In this document: one piece after another, positions 42,842 through 50,489 of the stretch
How positions within the stretch are numbered: the stretch's first letter is position 1
How the letters are laid out: each line of letters opens with the position of its first letter
Origin: Alicyclobacillus kakegawensis NBRC 103104
GTDB lineage: Bacteria > Bacillota > Bacilli > Alicyclobacillales > Alicyclobacillaceae
Assembly: GCF_001552655.1 (NCBI RefSeq)
Contig: NZ_BCRP01000002.1
Span: 186,001 to 250,000, forward strand
Reading direction: 5' to 3'
Length of the DNA stretch: 64,000 nucleotides
Position numbers and translations under genes: made by a program
Notes under the pieces: model-generated
What the model was told of the DNA's origin: nothing
Seen by the model: the letters and a program-made list of their open reading frames with translations, nothing else
Databases searched by the model: none

Positions 42842-43591
42842 TCATGCCAGCCGATACAGAATGGGCATCGCACCCACGTGGTTGGCTTCGAGGTTAGCGA
42901 GCATATAGTCGCGAAAGCTTTTCTTAGACATCTGTTTTGCCAGGAAACCGGGCAGACCCAAGTCAAAGCGCGCATGGTTGATGGCCAGAAAATCAGATGT
43001 TTCCGGGTGAATGGGGATCAACAATATGGAGTTGTTCAGGCCCATCTCCACGCGATACCAGTCCGCAAGATAATCCCACAGCTCCATCATGGTGTTCACA
43101 TCGTCTGCCACAAAGTAGTTGAACAAGAACAAACCGTCTCTTGTCTTATCCACGTTGCCAACTCGTTTGCTGTTCCTGGCCGTCATGACGTGCACGTCCT
43201 TTGCCTTTTGGCTCAGGTTTTCAACGAGGACTTGATATAAATGTGTTGCCTGGATCTGTTCGATAGATTCCGGCGACTTGGTCTCGATGAGTATGACGAC
43301 GTCAAATTGGGCAACGTGAATCGAATCGGCACGCTCCCGGACGTAGGGTAGCCGCTCCACGGGCGGCAATCCGACGGCTTTAAACACGGTTACTGTTTCA
43401 ATGGCATCGAGTTGTTCCAGATGGCTTGCCAACTCTTTCAGACCGCTTAGAAGTTCGGCGTCCGTGTTCGCCCTGAACGGGAAGGATGGATCGCCTGTCT
43501 GAGCTGCAATGTGGATGTAGCCGAGTGTCGTAGGTTCGGAGAGTTTGATTCGACCGTACTTGTCGTTCGCGTTGACAATCTGTAAGTGCAT
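42842..43591 (-). CDS. Unrecognised 249-residue protein
   Basis: No family is recognised. The product starts MHLQIVNANDKYGRIKLSEP and is soluble, with no signal peptide or membrane segment and no cysteines in the first 100 residues. It has alternating beta-strands and helices: TVTVFKAVGLPPVERL, FDVVILIETKSPESIEQIQA and RDGLFLFNYFVADDVNTMME. The two halves each look like a strand-helix ferredoxin-like unit, so a tandem dimeric alpha/beta-barrel fold is possible. ATG 43591 has GGAGGT 7 bases upstream; ATG 43597 is an alternative. It is divergent from the SDR gene and has its own terminator. Confidence 0.65.
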   Translation of the reverse strand: MHLQIVNANDKYGRIKLSEPTTLGYIHIAAQTGDPSFPFRANTDAELLSGLKELASHLEQLDAIETVTVFKAVGLPPVERLPYVRERADSIHVAQFDVVILIETKSPESIEQIQATHLYQVLVENLSQKAKDVHVMTARNSKRVGNVDKTRDGLFLFNYFVADDVNTMMELWDYLADWYRVEMGLNNSILLIPIHPETSDFLAINHARFDLGLPGFLAKQMSKKSFRDYMLANLEANHVGAMPILYRLA

Positions 43592-43717
43592 GAGCATTAC
43601 CTCCACCTCGTTGGAATGTCCCACTGTCTTGTTACGACCTTCTACCCTCGAAAAGGTGGCATGTTCCAAGGATAGACGTTTGCTGTCTCGAACCAATTGA
43701 CGAAACGATCAACAATC

Positions 43718-43733
43718 TGTCACAGTTGTGGCA
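43718..43733. promoter_or_regulatory. Inverted repeat between divergent genes
   Basis: TGTCACA-GT-TGTGGCA (43718-43733), one mismatch between the arms, lies between the unrecognised - strand gene and the SDR gene. It is a candidate operator. A possible extended -10 (TGGTACACT) for the SDR gene lies near 43767-43775. Confidence 0.4.
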
Positions 43734-43804
43734 CAATCACCGGCCGAGAGAAATCGTGGGGTTCATCATGGTACACTGACAGTGATCGACAAGGGGGTTC
43801 TTGG

Positions 43805-44572
43805 ATGAACATCACGGGAAACACGGTCTTAATTACGGGTGGGGCTTCCGGCATCGGTTTGGCACTTGCAGAGCGTTTTCTCAACGCTGGCAACGAGGTC
43901 ATCGTCTGTGGACGTCGCCAGGAGAAGCTGCAAGAAGCAAAGCAAAGACTTCCCCGATTACATACCTGTGTTTGTGACGTAGCGAATGAGGCGGATCGAC
44001 AATCTTTGTTCACCTGGGTCACCAGTGAGTTTCCGGAACTGAACGTCCTGGTGAACAATGCAGGTATTCAGCACAGGGTGAACCTATTAAGACCCAACGG
44101 TGACTGGAGTCACTATCATCAAGAAGTCGCCATCAATCTGGAAGGCCCGATTCACCTCACCATGCTGTTCGTTCCTCAACTGGTGCAAAAGAAGAATGCC
44201 GCCATCATCAATGTTTCTTCTGGGTTGGCCATTACGCCAGCGACGTGGGCTCCCATCTACAGTGCGACGAAAGCGGCCTTACACTCATTCACCATGACGC
44301 TGCGCCTGCAACTCTCGAAGACCAACGTGGAGGTTGTGGAAGTCTTGCCGCCAGCGGTGAATACCGATTTGGGAGGGCCTGGTTTACATACGTTTGGTGT
44401 ACCTGTGGACGAATTTGCGGATGCTGTGTTCCAGGGTCTTGAGGCCGGGAACCTGGAAATCGGTTATGGGGGCACGGAGAAGAGGGGGCGTGCTTCGCGG
44501 GACGAGATTGATCAAGCGACAAGGCAAATGTGGGAAGGGTTTTTACGCAGCAATCCACACTTTCTGGACTAG
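43805..44572 (+). CDS. Short-chain dehydrogenase/reductase (SDR), DltE-like
   Basis: The 255-residue NAD(P)-dependent oxidoreductase has the Rossmann motif VLITGGASGIGLALAE (TGxxxGIG, about 9-24), CDVANEADR, LNVLVNNAGIQH (NNAG) and the catalytic Ser-Tyr-Lys in INVSSGLAITPATWAPIYSA followed by TKAA (S about 137, Y about 150, K about 154). The C-terminus (VVEVLPPAVNTDLGGPG) resembles the DltE/YvrD-like branch. The ATG at 43805 follows AAGGGGG. Substrate unknown. It stands alone; the ArsR unit begins 180 bp downstream. Confidence 0.85.
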   Translation: MNITGNTVLITGGASGIGLALAERFLNAGNEVIVCGRRQEKLQEAKQRLPRLHTCVCDVANEADRQSLFTWVTSEFPELNVLVNNAGIQHRVNLLRPNGDWSHYHQEVAINLEGPIHLTMLFVPQLVQKKNAAIINVSSGLAITPATWAPIYSATKAALHSFTMTLRLQLSKTNVEVVEVLPPAVNTDLGGPGLHTFGVPVDEFADAVFQGLEAGNLEIGYGGTEKRGRASRDEIDQATRQMWEGFLRSNPHFLD

Positions 44573-44720
44573 GCCATAACAGGCATATGAGCAATCTTGG
44601 TGCCATGATGACTGCCCGCGTAGGATCAGCTCAACATCGGCGTCTGTGCGGTACCTAGGAACGCTGATCCGCAGTCCGCGGCGGGGATCGACCGCAAGGG
44701 TCAGGTGCCGTTTGTTGCAC

Positions 44721-44742
44721 ATATCGATAATTCCCGATATAT
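44721..44742 (+). promoter_or_regulatory. Candidate ArsR operator upstream of its own gene
   Basis: ATATCG (44721-44726), eight bases and CGATAT (44735-44740) form an inverted repeat that ends about 10 bases before the ArsR start. It shares the ATATCGATA core with the palindrome upstream of the monooxygenase gene. Confidence 0.5.
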
Positions 44743-44749
44743 TGGTGCC

Positions 44750-45076
44750 ATGGACGTCATGTTGGCCATAAAAGCTTTGGGAAATCCGGTACGTCTGCAG
44801 ATCCTGAACTGGTTGAGGGATCCGCACCGATACTTCTCAGATCAAGCGGTCGGCGATTTGGACGCTGACGGCGTCTGTGTCAGTGTGATCCAACGGCGTG
44901 TGAATCTCTCCCAGTCGACCGTGTCCCAGTATCTGACCGAGCTGCAGCGGGCAGGACTGGTGGAGTCTAAACGGATTGGCCAGTGGACCTATTACCGCCG
45001 GAATGAAGCAGGCATCCGGAAGTTCCTGGATGAGTTGGAGAAGGTCATCGGCGCCCACGGCAACCGGGAGGCTTAA
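44750..45076 (+). CDS. ArsR-family HTH transcriptional regulator
   Basis: The 108-residue product is a compact winged-helix repressor: ALGNPVRLQILNWLRDPHRY at the start, recognition helix VNLSQSTVSQYLTELQRAGL and wing VESKRIGQWTYYRRNEAGIR. The ELCVCDL metal box of classical ArsR/SmtB proteins is absent; only one Cys (DGVCVSVI) is near that position, so a metal signal is unlikely. The ATG at 44750 lies directly after a palindrome and lacks a clear ribosome site; ATG 44759 is possible. It is followed by the monooxygenase gene, its probable target. Confidence 0.8.
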   Translation: MDVMLAIKALGNPVRLQILNWLRDPHRYFSDQAVGDLDADGVCVSVIQRRVNLSQSTVSQYLTELQRAGLVESKRIGQWTYYRRNEAGIRKFLDELEKVIGAHGNREA

Positions 45077-45086
45077 AGAAGCTGAT

Positions 45087-45118
45087 ACCCTCCTTGGTCA
45101 ACTCGAGACCAGGAGGGT
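45087..45118 (+). terminator. Strong hairpin after the ArsR gene
   Basis: ACCCTCCTTGGTC (45087-45099) pairs with GACCAGGAGGGT (45107-45118), 12 pairs with one bulged T and a 7-base loop. No T-run follows, so it may attenuate rather than stop transcription into the next gene. Confidence 0.55.
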
Positions 45119-45130
45119 GTCTACACGTTT

Positions 45131-45148
45131 GGTATATCGATATATACC
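45131..45148 (+). promoter_or_regulatory. Perfect palindrome upstream of the monooxygenase gene
   Basis: GGTATAT-CGAT-ATATACC: exact 7-bp arms around CGAT, 43 bases before the monooxygenase start. It is a candidate binding site for the adjacent ArsR-type regulator. Confidence 0.6.
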
Positions 45149-45191
45149 GAAATGCAAATATGTTTGCAGGTAACCAAAGGAGGCATTCTTG

Positions 45192-46154
45192 ATGTTTCAC
45201 CCACCGGTTTCCACGCAGATGACGGAAGGGCGTGTTTACCGCCGCATGTTTGCTCCGGGAAAGTTGACACTCGGCCTCTTTTTTCCCATCGAGGCGTTTG
45301 CGGGAGACGAGCCGACCATGCAGCATCAGGAGCGGCTTGCCCACCGCGCGGAGGAACTGGGGTTCGCCGCCCTCTGGGTGAGGGACGTACCACTGCGCGA
45401 TCCGAATTTTGGAGACGTCGGCCAGGTGTATGACCCGTGGGTGTATCTCGGCTGGATTGCGAATCATACGAAGGAGATTGCTCTGGCCACCGGATCCATT
45501 GTCCTGACGCTGCGGCATCCGTTGCACACCGCGAAGGCGGCGGCTTCGGTGGACCAGTTGACCGGCGGGCGTCTGGTTTTGGGTGTAGGATCCGGAGACC
45601 GACTGGTGGAGTTTCCCGCGTTTGGCGTTCCTTTTGAGGAACGCGGCGACCGTTTCCGCGAGAACCTGCGTCTGCTGCGCGAGGCCTGGTCCCAGCAGTA
45701 TCCCATCCTTGACTCAGCATACTACGGGCACATGCAGGGTGCCGACTTGGTGCCGAAACCGACGGGCCGCATTCCCATTTTGGTGACCGGGCACAGCCAG
45801 CAGAGTCTGGATTGGATTGCACGCGAGGCGGACGGGTGGATGACGTATCCGCGCGGGCTGTCCGTTCAGTCCCAGATTGCCCAACGCTGGCAGGACGCGT
45901 TGGCCAGAGAGGCGCCTGGCCAGTTCAAACCGATGGTGCAGTCGTTTTACATCGACCTCACGGACGATCCGGACGTACCTCCGGTACCCATCCATCTCGG
46001 ATTCCGCGGCGGACGCAAGGCGATGCTGGCGTACCTAGAGGGCTTACGGCAAATCGGCGTGAACCATGTGATCCTGAACTTGAAGTACGGACAGCGCCCT
46101 GCTGACGAGGTGCTGGAGGAGGTCGGGAAGGAGGTCCTGCCGCAATTGAGGTGA
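45192..46154 (+). CDS. Luciferase-like (LLM) flavin-dependent oxidoreductase, BA3436-type
   Basis: The 320-residue product is a TIM-barrel flavin-dependent monooxygenase. Readable family parts are PGKLTLGLFFPIEAFAGDEP, LGFAALWVRDVPLRDPNFGD, VYDPWVYLGWIANHTKEIAL, ATGSIVLTLRHPLHTAKAAA, SVDQLTGGRLVLGVGSGDR and FPAFGVPFEERGDRFREN, which recall the luciferase-type oxidoreductase subgroup named after Bacillus anthracis BA3436. ATG 45192 follows AAAGGAGG by 8 bases. A palindrome upstream and the ArsR gene before it suggest repressor control. The substrate is not known. Confidence 0.88.
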   Translation: MFHPPVSTQMTEGRVYRRMFAPGKLTLGLFFPIEAFAGDEPTMQHQERLAHRAEELGFAALWVRDVPLRDPNFGDVGQVYDPWVYLGWIANHTKEIALATGSIVLTLRHPLHTAKAAASVDQLTGGRLVLGVGSGDRLVEFPAFGVPFEERGDRFRENLRLLREAWSQQYPILDSAYYGHMQGADLVPKPTGRIPILVTGHSQQSLDWIAREADGWMTYPRGLSVQSQIAQRWQDALAREAPGQFKPMVQSFYIDLTDDPDVPPVPIHLGFRGGRKAMLAYLEGLRQIGVNHVILNLKYGQRPADEVLEEVGKEVLPQLR

Positions 46155-46243
46155 GGCGGCGATTGCAGCCAGTTGAGTCGTTCTCTATCCCTTGGAACAG
46201 TCGATGAAGGGAGGTGTAGTAAACTGGGAACGATTCAATGGGA

Positions 46244-46271
46244 AAGGCCGCAGTTTGGCGACTGCGGCCTT
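46244..46271 (+). terminator. Hairpin after the monooxygenase gene
   Basis: AAGGCCGCAGT (46244-46254), loop TTGGCG, ACTGCGGCCTT (46261-46271): a perfect 11-bp stem. The downstream T content is low; it may act on both strands. Confidence 0.65.
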
Positions 46272-46326
46272 CTGTTCGGTCGACGACATACTTTTATATA
46301 CAAATAAAGATAAAATAGGCTCTATC

Positions 46327-46428
46327 CTAAAAGAACATGAAAGGTAGGTATTTCCAGAATAAGTAGGTCTGAAAAGTGAACAGGGGCAGACTAAAAACAG
46401 CAGCGAGTGCAATCGCTACATCTTTCAT
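46327..46428 (-). CDS. Possible 33-residue membrane peptide
   Basis: MKDVAIALAAVFSLPLFTFQ followed by TYLFWKYLPFMFF: one hydrophobic helix with an aromatic C-terminus. A good ribosome site (GAGGGGGTGAT) precedes ATG 46428. The composition differs from random open frames, but no homologue is recognised. No other gene was seen in 46155-46624. Confidence 0.45.
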   Translation of the reverse strand: MKDVAIALAAVFSLPLFTFQTYLFWKYLPFMFF

Positions 46429-46624
46429 CCTATCACCCCCTCGAAGGTTTATCGAGATTCTATGCTGCCAGGCGGGTGGAGTCAAAGTGCAAATGACGCG
46501 ATTATGCATCGTTATGACGGGTATTGCTGAATCACCGAGGCTGGTGCATGGGCTAGCCCTGCATACCTGTTTGTCTTGTGACCAGCAATAAGAAATCTCA
46601 TCTATGGATGCCATGGATGGCTAA

Positions 46625-46846
46625 TCACATGGGTCCTGAACGAGGATCAAACAGGACCCGCGTGTACTCCCCCTCATTAATCTGAGTACCGTCCGCCAAC
46701 AGATCTCTGAATCGAGCAAACAGGGAATCGATGAGCGGTTCCTCGTTTATCGATTTGATGGCGGTGTTGTAACTTTCTTCGTCAGGAAAGAAGTCAAGTT
46801 CTGTAATCTGGCTAGGGTCCTGATGATTGCAGCTGTAACCATGCAT
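46625..46846 (-). CDS. Hypothetical 73-residue protein
   Basis: The reading (SQITELDFFPDEESYNTAIK, then LIDSLFARFRDLLADG...) overlaps the 3' end of the GH84 gene by 35 bp. The ELDFFPDEESY segment faintly recalls the C-terminal half of YgiN-like antibiotic-biosynthesis monooxygenase domains, which would make it a fragment. The ribosome site before ATG 46846 is poor. Confidence 0.35.
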   Translation of the reverse strand: MHGYSCNHQDPSQITELDFFPDEESYNTAIKSINEEPLIDSLFARFRDLLADGTQINEGEYTRVLFDPRSGPM

Positions 46847-48833
46847 CGCTTTCCGATTGTGCCTTCAGCAGAAAGGGTGGAATCACTCCACTGCCCATGA
46901 CTTGCGGGATGGCGTTGGCTTTCCGCATGTACTGGTCGAAGACCTGTCGTTGTCTCCAGGCAGCTTGATCATTGCCCTCAGACTGCGCCACCAACATCCG
47001 TACAGCTGCCTCTCCGGCTTCGCTATCCATCACAAGTTTGTCAAGCCATGGCTTGGTTTCGGTCAAGAACTCTTGGTTATGCAATTTAGCTTGCAACTCA
47101 CTGCGAGTCTGCTTCAAGGTTTCAAACCGGTTCACAAGTTTGTCGGCCGCTGCCTGCAATTGTATCGAATCCCTGGTATCGTATGCCTTCCAAAAGGCGC
47201 CTATCTGCTGTTGCAATACCGTATCCCCGCCATTCGGGCTGAGTTTGGACTGAAGCGAGTTTTCAGCAAAGTTGCGCAGCGGTTCGTAAGCCGCCCCACC
47301 GAACCGCTGAAGGCTGAGTTGCCAGGATTTCTCCGGCTCGTACGCGTGTGGATTCCACGCGTAATCGGCCACCGTGAAGAGTGGGATTTTTGAAGCTTCG
47401 GCCTCAATCATTGGATTCGCCGTCAACCCGACGGCGCCGTGCTCGCTAAGACCGGGGTCGCGTCCAACCAACGGGCCCAGGAGCAGCTGATTGGGGACGT
47501 AGTCATTGACCGGGAAGTTGTCCCAGATGAGGAGCTTGTGTTGGAAAATGTCGTACGTCCTTTGGGCGTCGGCGTCGGTGATAGTCGGGGCAATGACGCC
47601 GACGCCTGTCCAATAGACGAGGATGTTCCGGTTGACCAGCTGCGCGAAGCGATCACGATACGCTGTATGGCCGGCTTGGTAATAATCAGTCGGCACAGTG
47701 ATCAACTGGGTTCCTGGATGCGTCTTGATGAACTTGTTGTAGAATTGGTTGATAAGGTACGCCTGGGCAGCTGCAGGTGGGTTTGGATCGTTGCCAAACT
47801 TGCGCTGGTCCTGTTGGTAGTGAAACGTCTTACGGATGTCGTCGAAGAAAAGGGCAAAGGTGCGAACCCCGATATTGTACAAGTCCTGATCTTTGGCAAT
47901 AAGCTTCTGCAGGTCACTGGAGCTGGAGTAACAAATGCTCAACCCTGGCGACAGGGCGTACACAAAGTTGACGTGGTTCTGCTTTGCGACCGAGACCAGT
48001 TTATGAATCTGTTGCAGTTTGTCAGCCGGGTAAGGCTGGTACCATTTGGCGCGCAGGTATGGATCGTCCTTGGGGGAGTACACATACGTATTCATCTTGT
48101 TCTCTCCGTAAAAATTCAGCTGACTGATGCGGTTTCGCTGCGACCACGGGGCGCCGTAAAAGCCTTCTATCACACCGCGTGTCTGCATGCTTGGCCAATC
48201 GCGTATGACGACTTCGGGTACCAGAACTCGGCTGTGGCCTCTGGCTGGGATGAGCTGGCGCAGGGTTTGAGCTGCATAGAAAGTCCCTGTCTTATCCACC
48301 CCGGACAACACGATCTCGGCGCGTCCGTGATTGCTCCCTGTGGCGAGCACATAGCCACCGGAAAGCAGTCCGGTTGGACCTTTCACATTCAGAGACTTCA
48401 GTTGCGCGGCTGAGCCTGCGTTCTCAGAGGGGCCGCCTATCCATATGGTCAAAGGTGCTCGCGAGGACGGCTTTTGCGCGGGCTCTGCAGAGATGTTCTG
48501 GATCTGCTTGACGCCATCTTCCCTTAGGACCTGCGTGACCGTCCGGAGAGCGGACGGATCGGTATTCTTGCCCTTGACCAGTGCCACCGTTGCGGGGAGG
48601 GGAAAACTCCCGAGACGCTGTTGCACGGACTGCGGAGTCGGCGAGATCGGAGGGAGTTGGCTCTTGCCCGGAGGGGAAGTCGTGGGATGATGTGCGGGTT
48701 GAGAGGCCGATGCCGAATGGAACCAGGGTTGTGTGGCTGCGGAGCCGATGAGAAGAATAGCCATACCCACGACGCCGAGTGAACAAAATATCAATCTGTG
48801 CCCGGCGGTACGTTTTGACATCGCTCGTTTCAT
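46812..48833 (-). CDS. Secreted beta-N-acetylglucosaminidase (GH84 family)
   Basis: The 673-residue product has a signal or anchor peptide (about 9-35, RLIFCSLGVVGMAILLIGSA) and a Pro/Ser-rich stretch. A GH84-type N-terminal domain (about 70-215) follows, then the catalytic barrel starting RGVIEGFYGAPWSQRNRISQ. The neighbouring aspartates of GH84 are in TFALFFDDIRKTF, and NKMNTYVYSPKDDPYLRAKW lines the active site. A helical C-terminal domain completes it. It would remove terminal GlcNAc from extracellular glycans or peptidoglycan fragments. ATG 48833 has GGGGGAGGGC upstream. The 287-bp spacer before it (48834-49120) holds only the terminator of the FTR1 gene. Confidence 0.85.
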   Translation of the reverse strand: MKRAMSKRTAGHRLIFCSLGVVGMAILLIGSAATQPWFHSASASQPAHHPTTSPPGKSQLPPISPTPQSVQQRLGSFPLPATVALVKGKNTDPSALRTVTQVLREDGVKQIQNISAEPAQKPSSRAPLTIWIGGPSENAGSAAQLKSLNVKGPTGLLSGGYVLATGSNHGRAEIVLSGVDKTGTFYAAQTLRQLIPARGHSRVLVPEVVIRDWPSMQTRGVIEGFYGAPWSQRNRISQLNFYGENKMNTYVYSPKDDPYLRAKWYQPYPADKLQQIHKLVSVAKQNHVNFVYALSPGLSICYSSSSDLQKLIAKDQDLYNIGVRTFALFFDDIRKTFHYQQDQRKFGNDPNPPAAAQAYLINQFYNKFIKTHPGTQLITVPTDYYQAGHTAYRDRFAQLVNRNILVYWTGVGVIAPTITDADAQRTYDIFQHKLLIWDNFPVNDYVPNQLLLGPLVGRDPGLSEHGAVGLTANPMIEAEASKIPLFTVADYAWNPHAYEPEKSWQLSLQRFGGAAYEPLRNFAENSLQSKLSPNGGDTVLQQQIGAFWKAYDTRDSIQLQAAADKLVNRFETLKQTRSELQAKLHNQEFLTETKPWLDKLVMDSEAGEAAVRMLVAQSEGNDQAAWRQRQVFDQYMRKANAIPQVMGSGVIPPFLLKAQSESDAWLQLQSSGP

Positions 48834-49020
48834 CGGATGCCCTCCCCCTTTCTCAGGACCCACACGGTCTTCAATCCGATGTGCACAAAAATCCCCGTTC
48901 CAACGAAACTTCATGCGCTTGGATTCGACATTTGTGTCCGGAATCCCTTGCCGTAGTTGGGTTTTAGGTGATTTTTGTGGTGCCCCGGTTGTGGCATGGG
49001 TCATGAGTCCCGCTGATGAA

Positions 49021-49053
49021 GAAAGCCTCTCGGACCAGGTGGGTCCAAGAGGC
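49021..49053 (-). terminator. Terminator of the FTR1 gene
   Basis: On the - strand GCCTCTTGGACC (49053-49042), a 5-base loop and GGTCCGAGAGGC (49036-49025) form a 12-bp stem with one G-T pair, followed by TTTCTTC. Confidence 0.85.
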
Positions 49054-49120
49054 GGAAATCGACGCTCATGTACCCTGAGATTGCCCCCGTCGATGGGGGC
49101 ACCCCTTGGGTTCGCCTCGG

Positions 49121-50131
49121 TTACGATTGTTCCACGGGAACTTCTGCCGCGGCTTTGGAACCGCCCCGTGTCCGTCGAGGCTTAAACCGGTCCATCTGGG
49201 CTGCATAGAACGATCCAATCACAAAGAGGGCCGCCAAGGCTTGCGCAATCATATTCTCCCAGTTGTTAAAGACGGAAAACCACGTCCCCATCCAATCCGG
49301 AATGAAGATGGGAATCGTATGTGTGGGCAACCAGTTGGCTGCCTGCATTTCATTGATTTGTTCGCCGACCATGATCTCCAGTACGACGCCAAGCATGATG
49401 CCGGTAAACACGAGCATCTTTTTATAAGGTAGCTTCTGATGGGCAATGAACGTAAAGTATCCCGTGATGCCAATCAAGACGAGAGCCAGAGCGGTTCCCA
49501 GCAACACGTTCTGGATGCCAACCTGCAGACGGATGCTTTGCAGGAAAATATCCACTTCAAATCCTTCCCGGTATACGGAGACCATCCCCAACAGGATCAG
49601 TCCTTTGTAAGCCACCGATTTGGCCACGTCGAAAGTCTCTTCTTGCGACGATTCGATCGACTGAATGAGTTCTTTTTTCTTTCGGTTCTGGAAGGATATC
49701 CAGCCCGTCCAATAGATGCGATGGAAGAACCAGTTCATGACAATCAAAAGTACCACGATAGCGAGAAGACCCGTGGCCGCCTGGATGTTGGCTTCCGAAG
49801 TGGTATCCGAAACGAGGTTTAAGAGGCCGACAAGAATGAACCAGGTGATCAAGGTTGCACCGAGCCCAGCGCCTGCGCCCACAGAAATCGGCTTCCAGTA
49901 CACTCTTTGGGTACGAATGAGACCGGCAATGATGGCAGACAGGACAAGGATGCATTCCAGACCTTCTCGGTAGACGAGGACCGCTGTATCGATCATCGCA
50001 GCGGTGGGTGACGTGCCATGAGCCGTGGGGTCGGGATTGCCGGCGGCTGTGATGGCTTGCCAAATCAATACGGCGATGAGTAGAGCGCCGGCGGCGCAAA
50101 TCCCGATTGTACGAACAATGGAACGTTGCAT
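49121..50131 (-). CDS. FTR1-family iron permease
   Basis: The 336-residue product is a seven-helix permease with two REGLE-type motifs, VLVYREGLECILVLSAI (about 50-66) and MVSVYREGFEVDIFLQSI (about 182-199), which bind ferric iron in FTR1/EfeU. An N-terminal signal-like helix (about 5-27) precedes a short extracytoplasmic segment. The C-terminus is basic. No EfeO or EfeB partner and no ferroxidase gene is adjacent. ATG 50131 follows GGGAGGG. It has its own promoter and terminator, and is divergent from the MgtC gene. Lead or other metal uptake has been proposed for relatives; iron is the first guess. Confidence 0.85.
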   Translation of the reverse strand: MQRSIVRTIGICAAGALLIAVLIWQAITAAGNPDPTAHGTSPTAAMIDTAVLVYREGLECILVLSAIIAGLIRTQRVYWKPISVGAGAGLGATLITWFILVGLLNLVSDTTSEANIQAATGLLAIVVLLIVMNWFFHRIYWTGWISFQNRKKKELIQSIESSQEETFDVAKSVAYKGLILLGMVSVYREGFEVDIFLQSIRLQVGIQNVLLGTALALVLIGITGYFTFIAHQKLPYKKMLVFTGIMLGVVLEIMVGEQINEMQAANWLPTHTIPIFIPDWMGTWFSVFNNWENMIAQALAALFVIGSFYAAQMDRFKPRRTRGGSKAAAEVPVEQS

Positions 50132-50189
50132 GGAAAGGGTCCCTCCCGGACGAAAATAGTTGACTAGGCAGATCAACTTTGCGAAACCC

Positions 50190-50218
50190 ATTATATAGTT
50201 TGGTCATGCTATCTTCAA
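50190..50218 (-). promoter_or_regulatory. Promoter of the FTR1 gene
   Basis: On the - strand TTGAAG (50218-50213), a 17-base spacer, TATAAT (50195-50190). Confidence 0.75.
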
Positions 50219-50221
50219 TAG

Positions 50222-50235
50222 TTAGTTTAAACTAA
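50222..50235. promoter_or_regulatory. Perfect 14-bp palindrome between the FTR1 and MgtC genes
   Basis: TTAGTTTAAACTAA is self-complementary and lies 3 bases upstream of the FTR1 -35 box, a typical place for an operator. It does not match the standard Fur box well (GATAATGAT repeats). Confidence 0.6.
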
Positions 50236-50315
50236 TTAACTGTGGTTGGACTGTCCATGGTGGCCCCCTGGCGACTCCTCTGTGGGATGATATGGGCAGG
50301 GACACCAGGGGAGTG

Positions 50316-50345
50316 TTGTAAAGGCTTCTGGGGTAGGGATATAAT
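50316..50345 (+). promoter_or_regulatory. Promoter of the MgtC gene
   Basis: TTGTAA (50316-50321) and TATAAT (50340-50345), spacer 18. Transcripts would carry a leader of about 138 bases before 50490. Upstream, CCCCTGG (50265-50271) and CCAGGGG (50305-50311) form an inverted repeat of unknown meaning. Confidence 0.6.
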
Positions 50346-50489
50346 GATGCCACTCGTGGCGGCCCACCCGTACACCTGGAGGGAGTCCCCTGACGGGCGA
50401 TGCAATGGTACGGTTTGTTCAACCCATTGAGTGCCATTTTGCCTGCATGAAGAGTCCATTTTACTGTGTTCGATAGGATGTAGATAGGT

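Noticed and set aside
44721-45148. Mobile-element or attachment-site reading of the ATATCGATA palindromes
   Set aside because: There is no transposase or integrase nearby and the palindromes lie at promoter positions, so operators are the simpler reading.
47439-48413. 324-residue + strand frame inside the GH84 gene
   Set aside because: The GH84 motifs lie on the - strand over the same span; this frame has no family signature.
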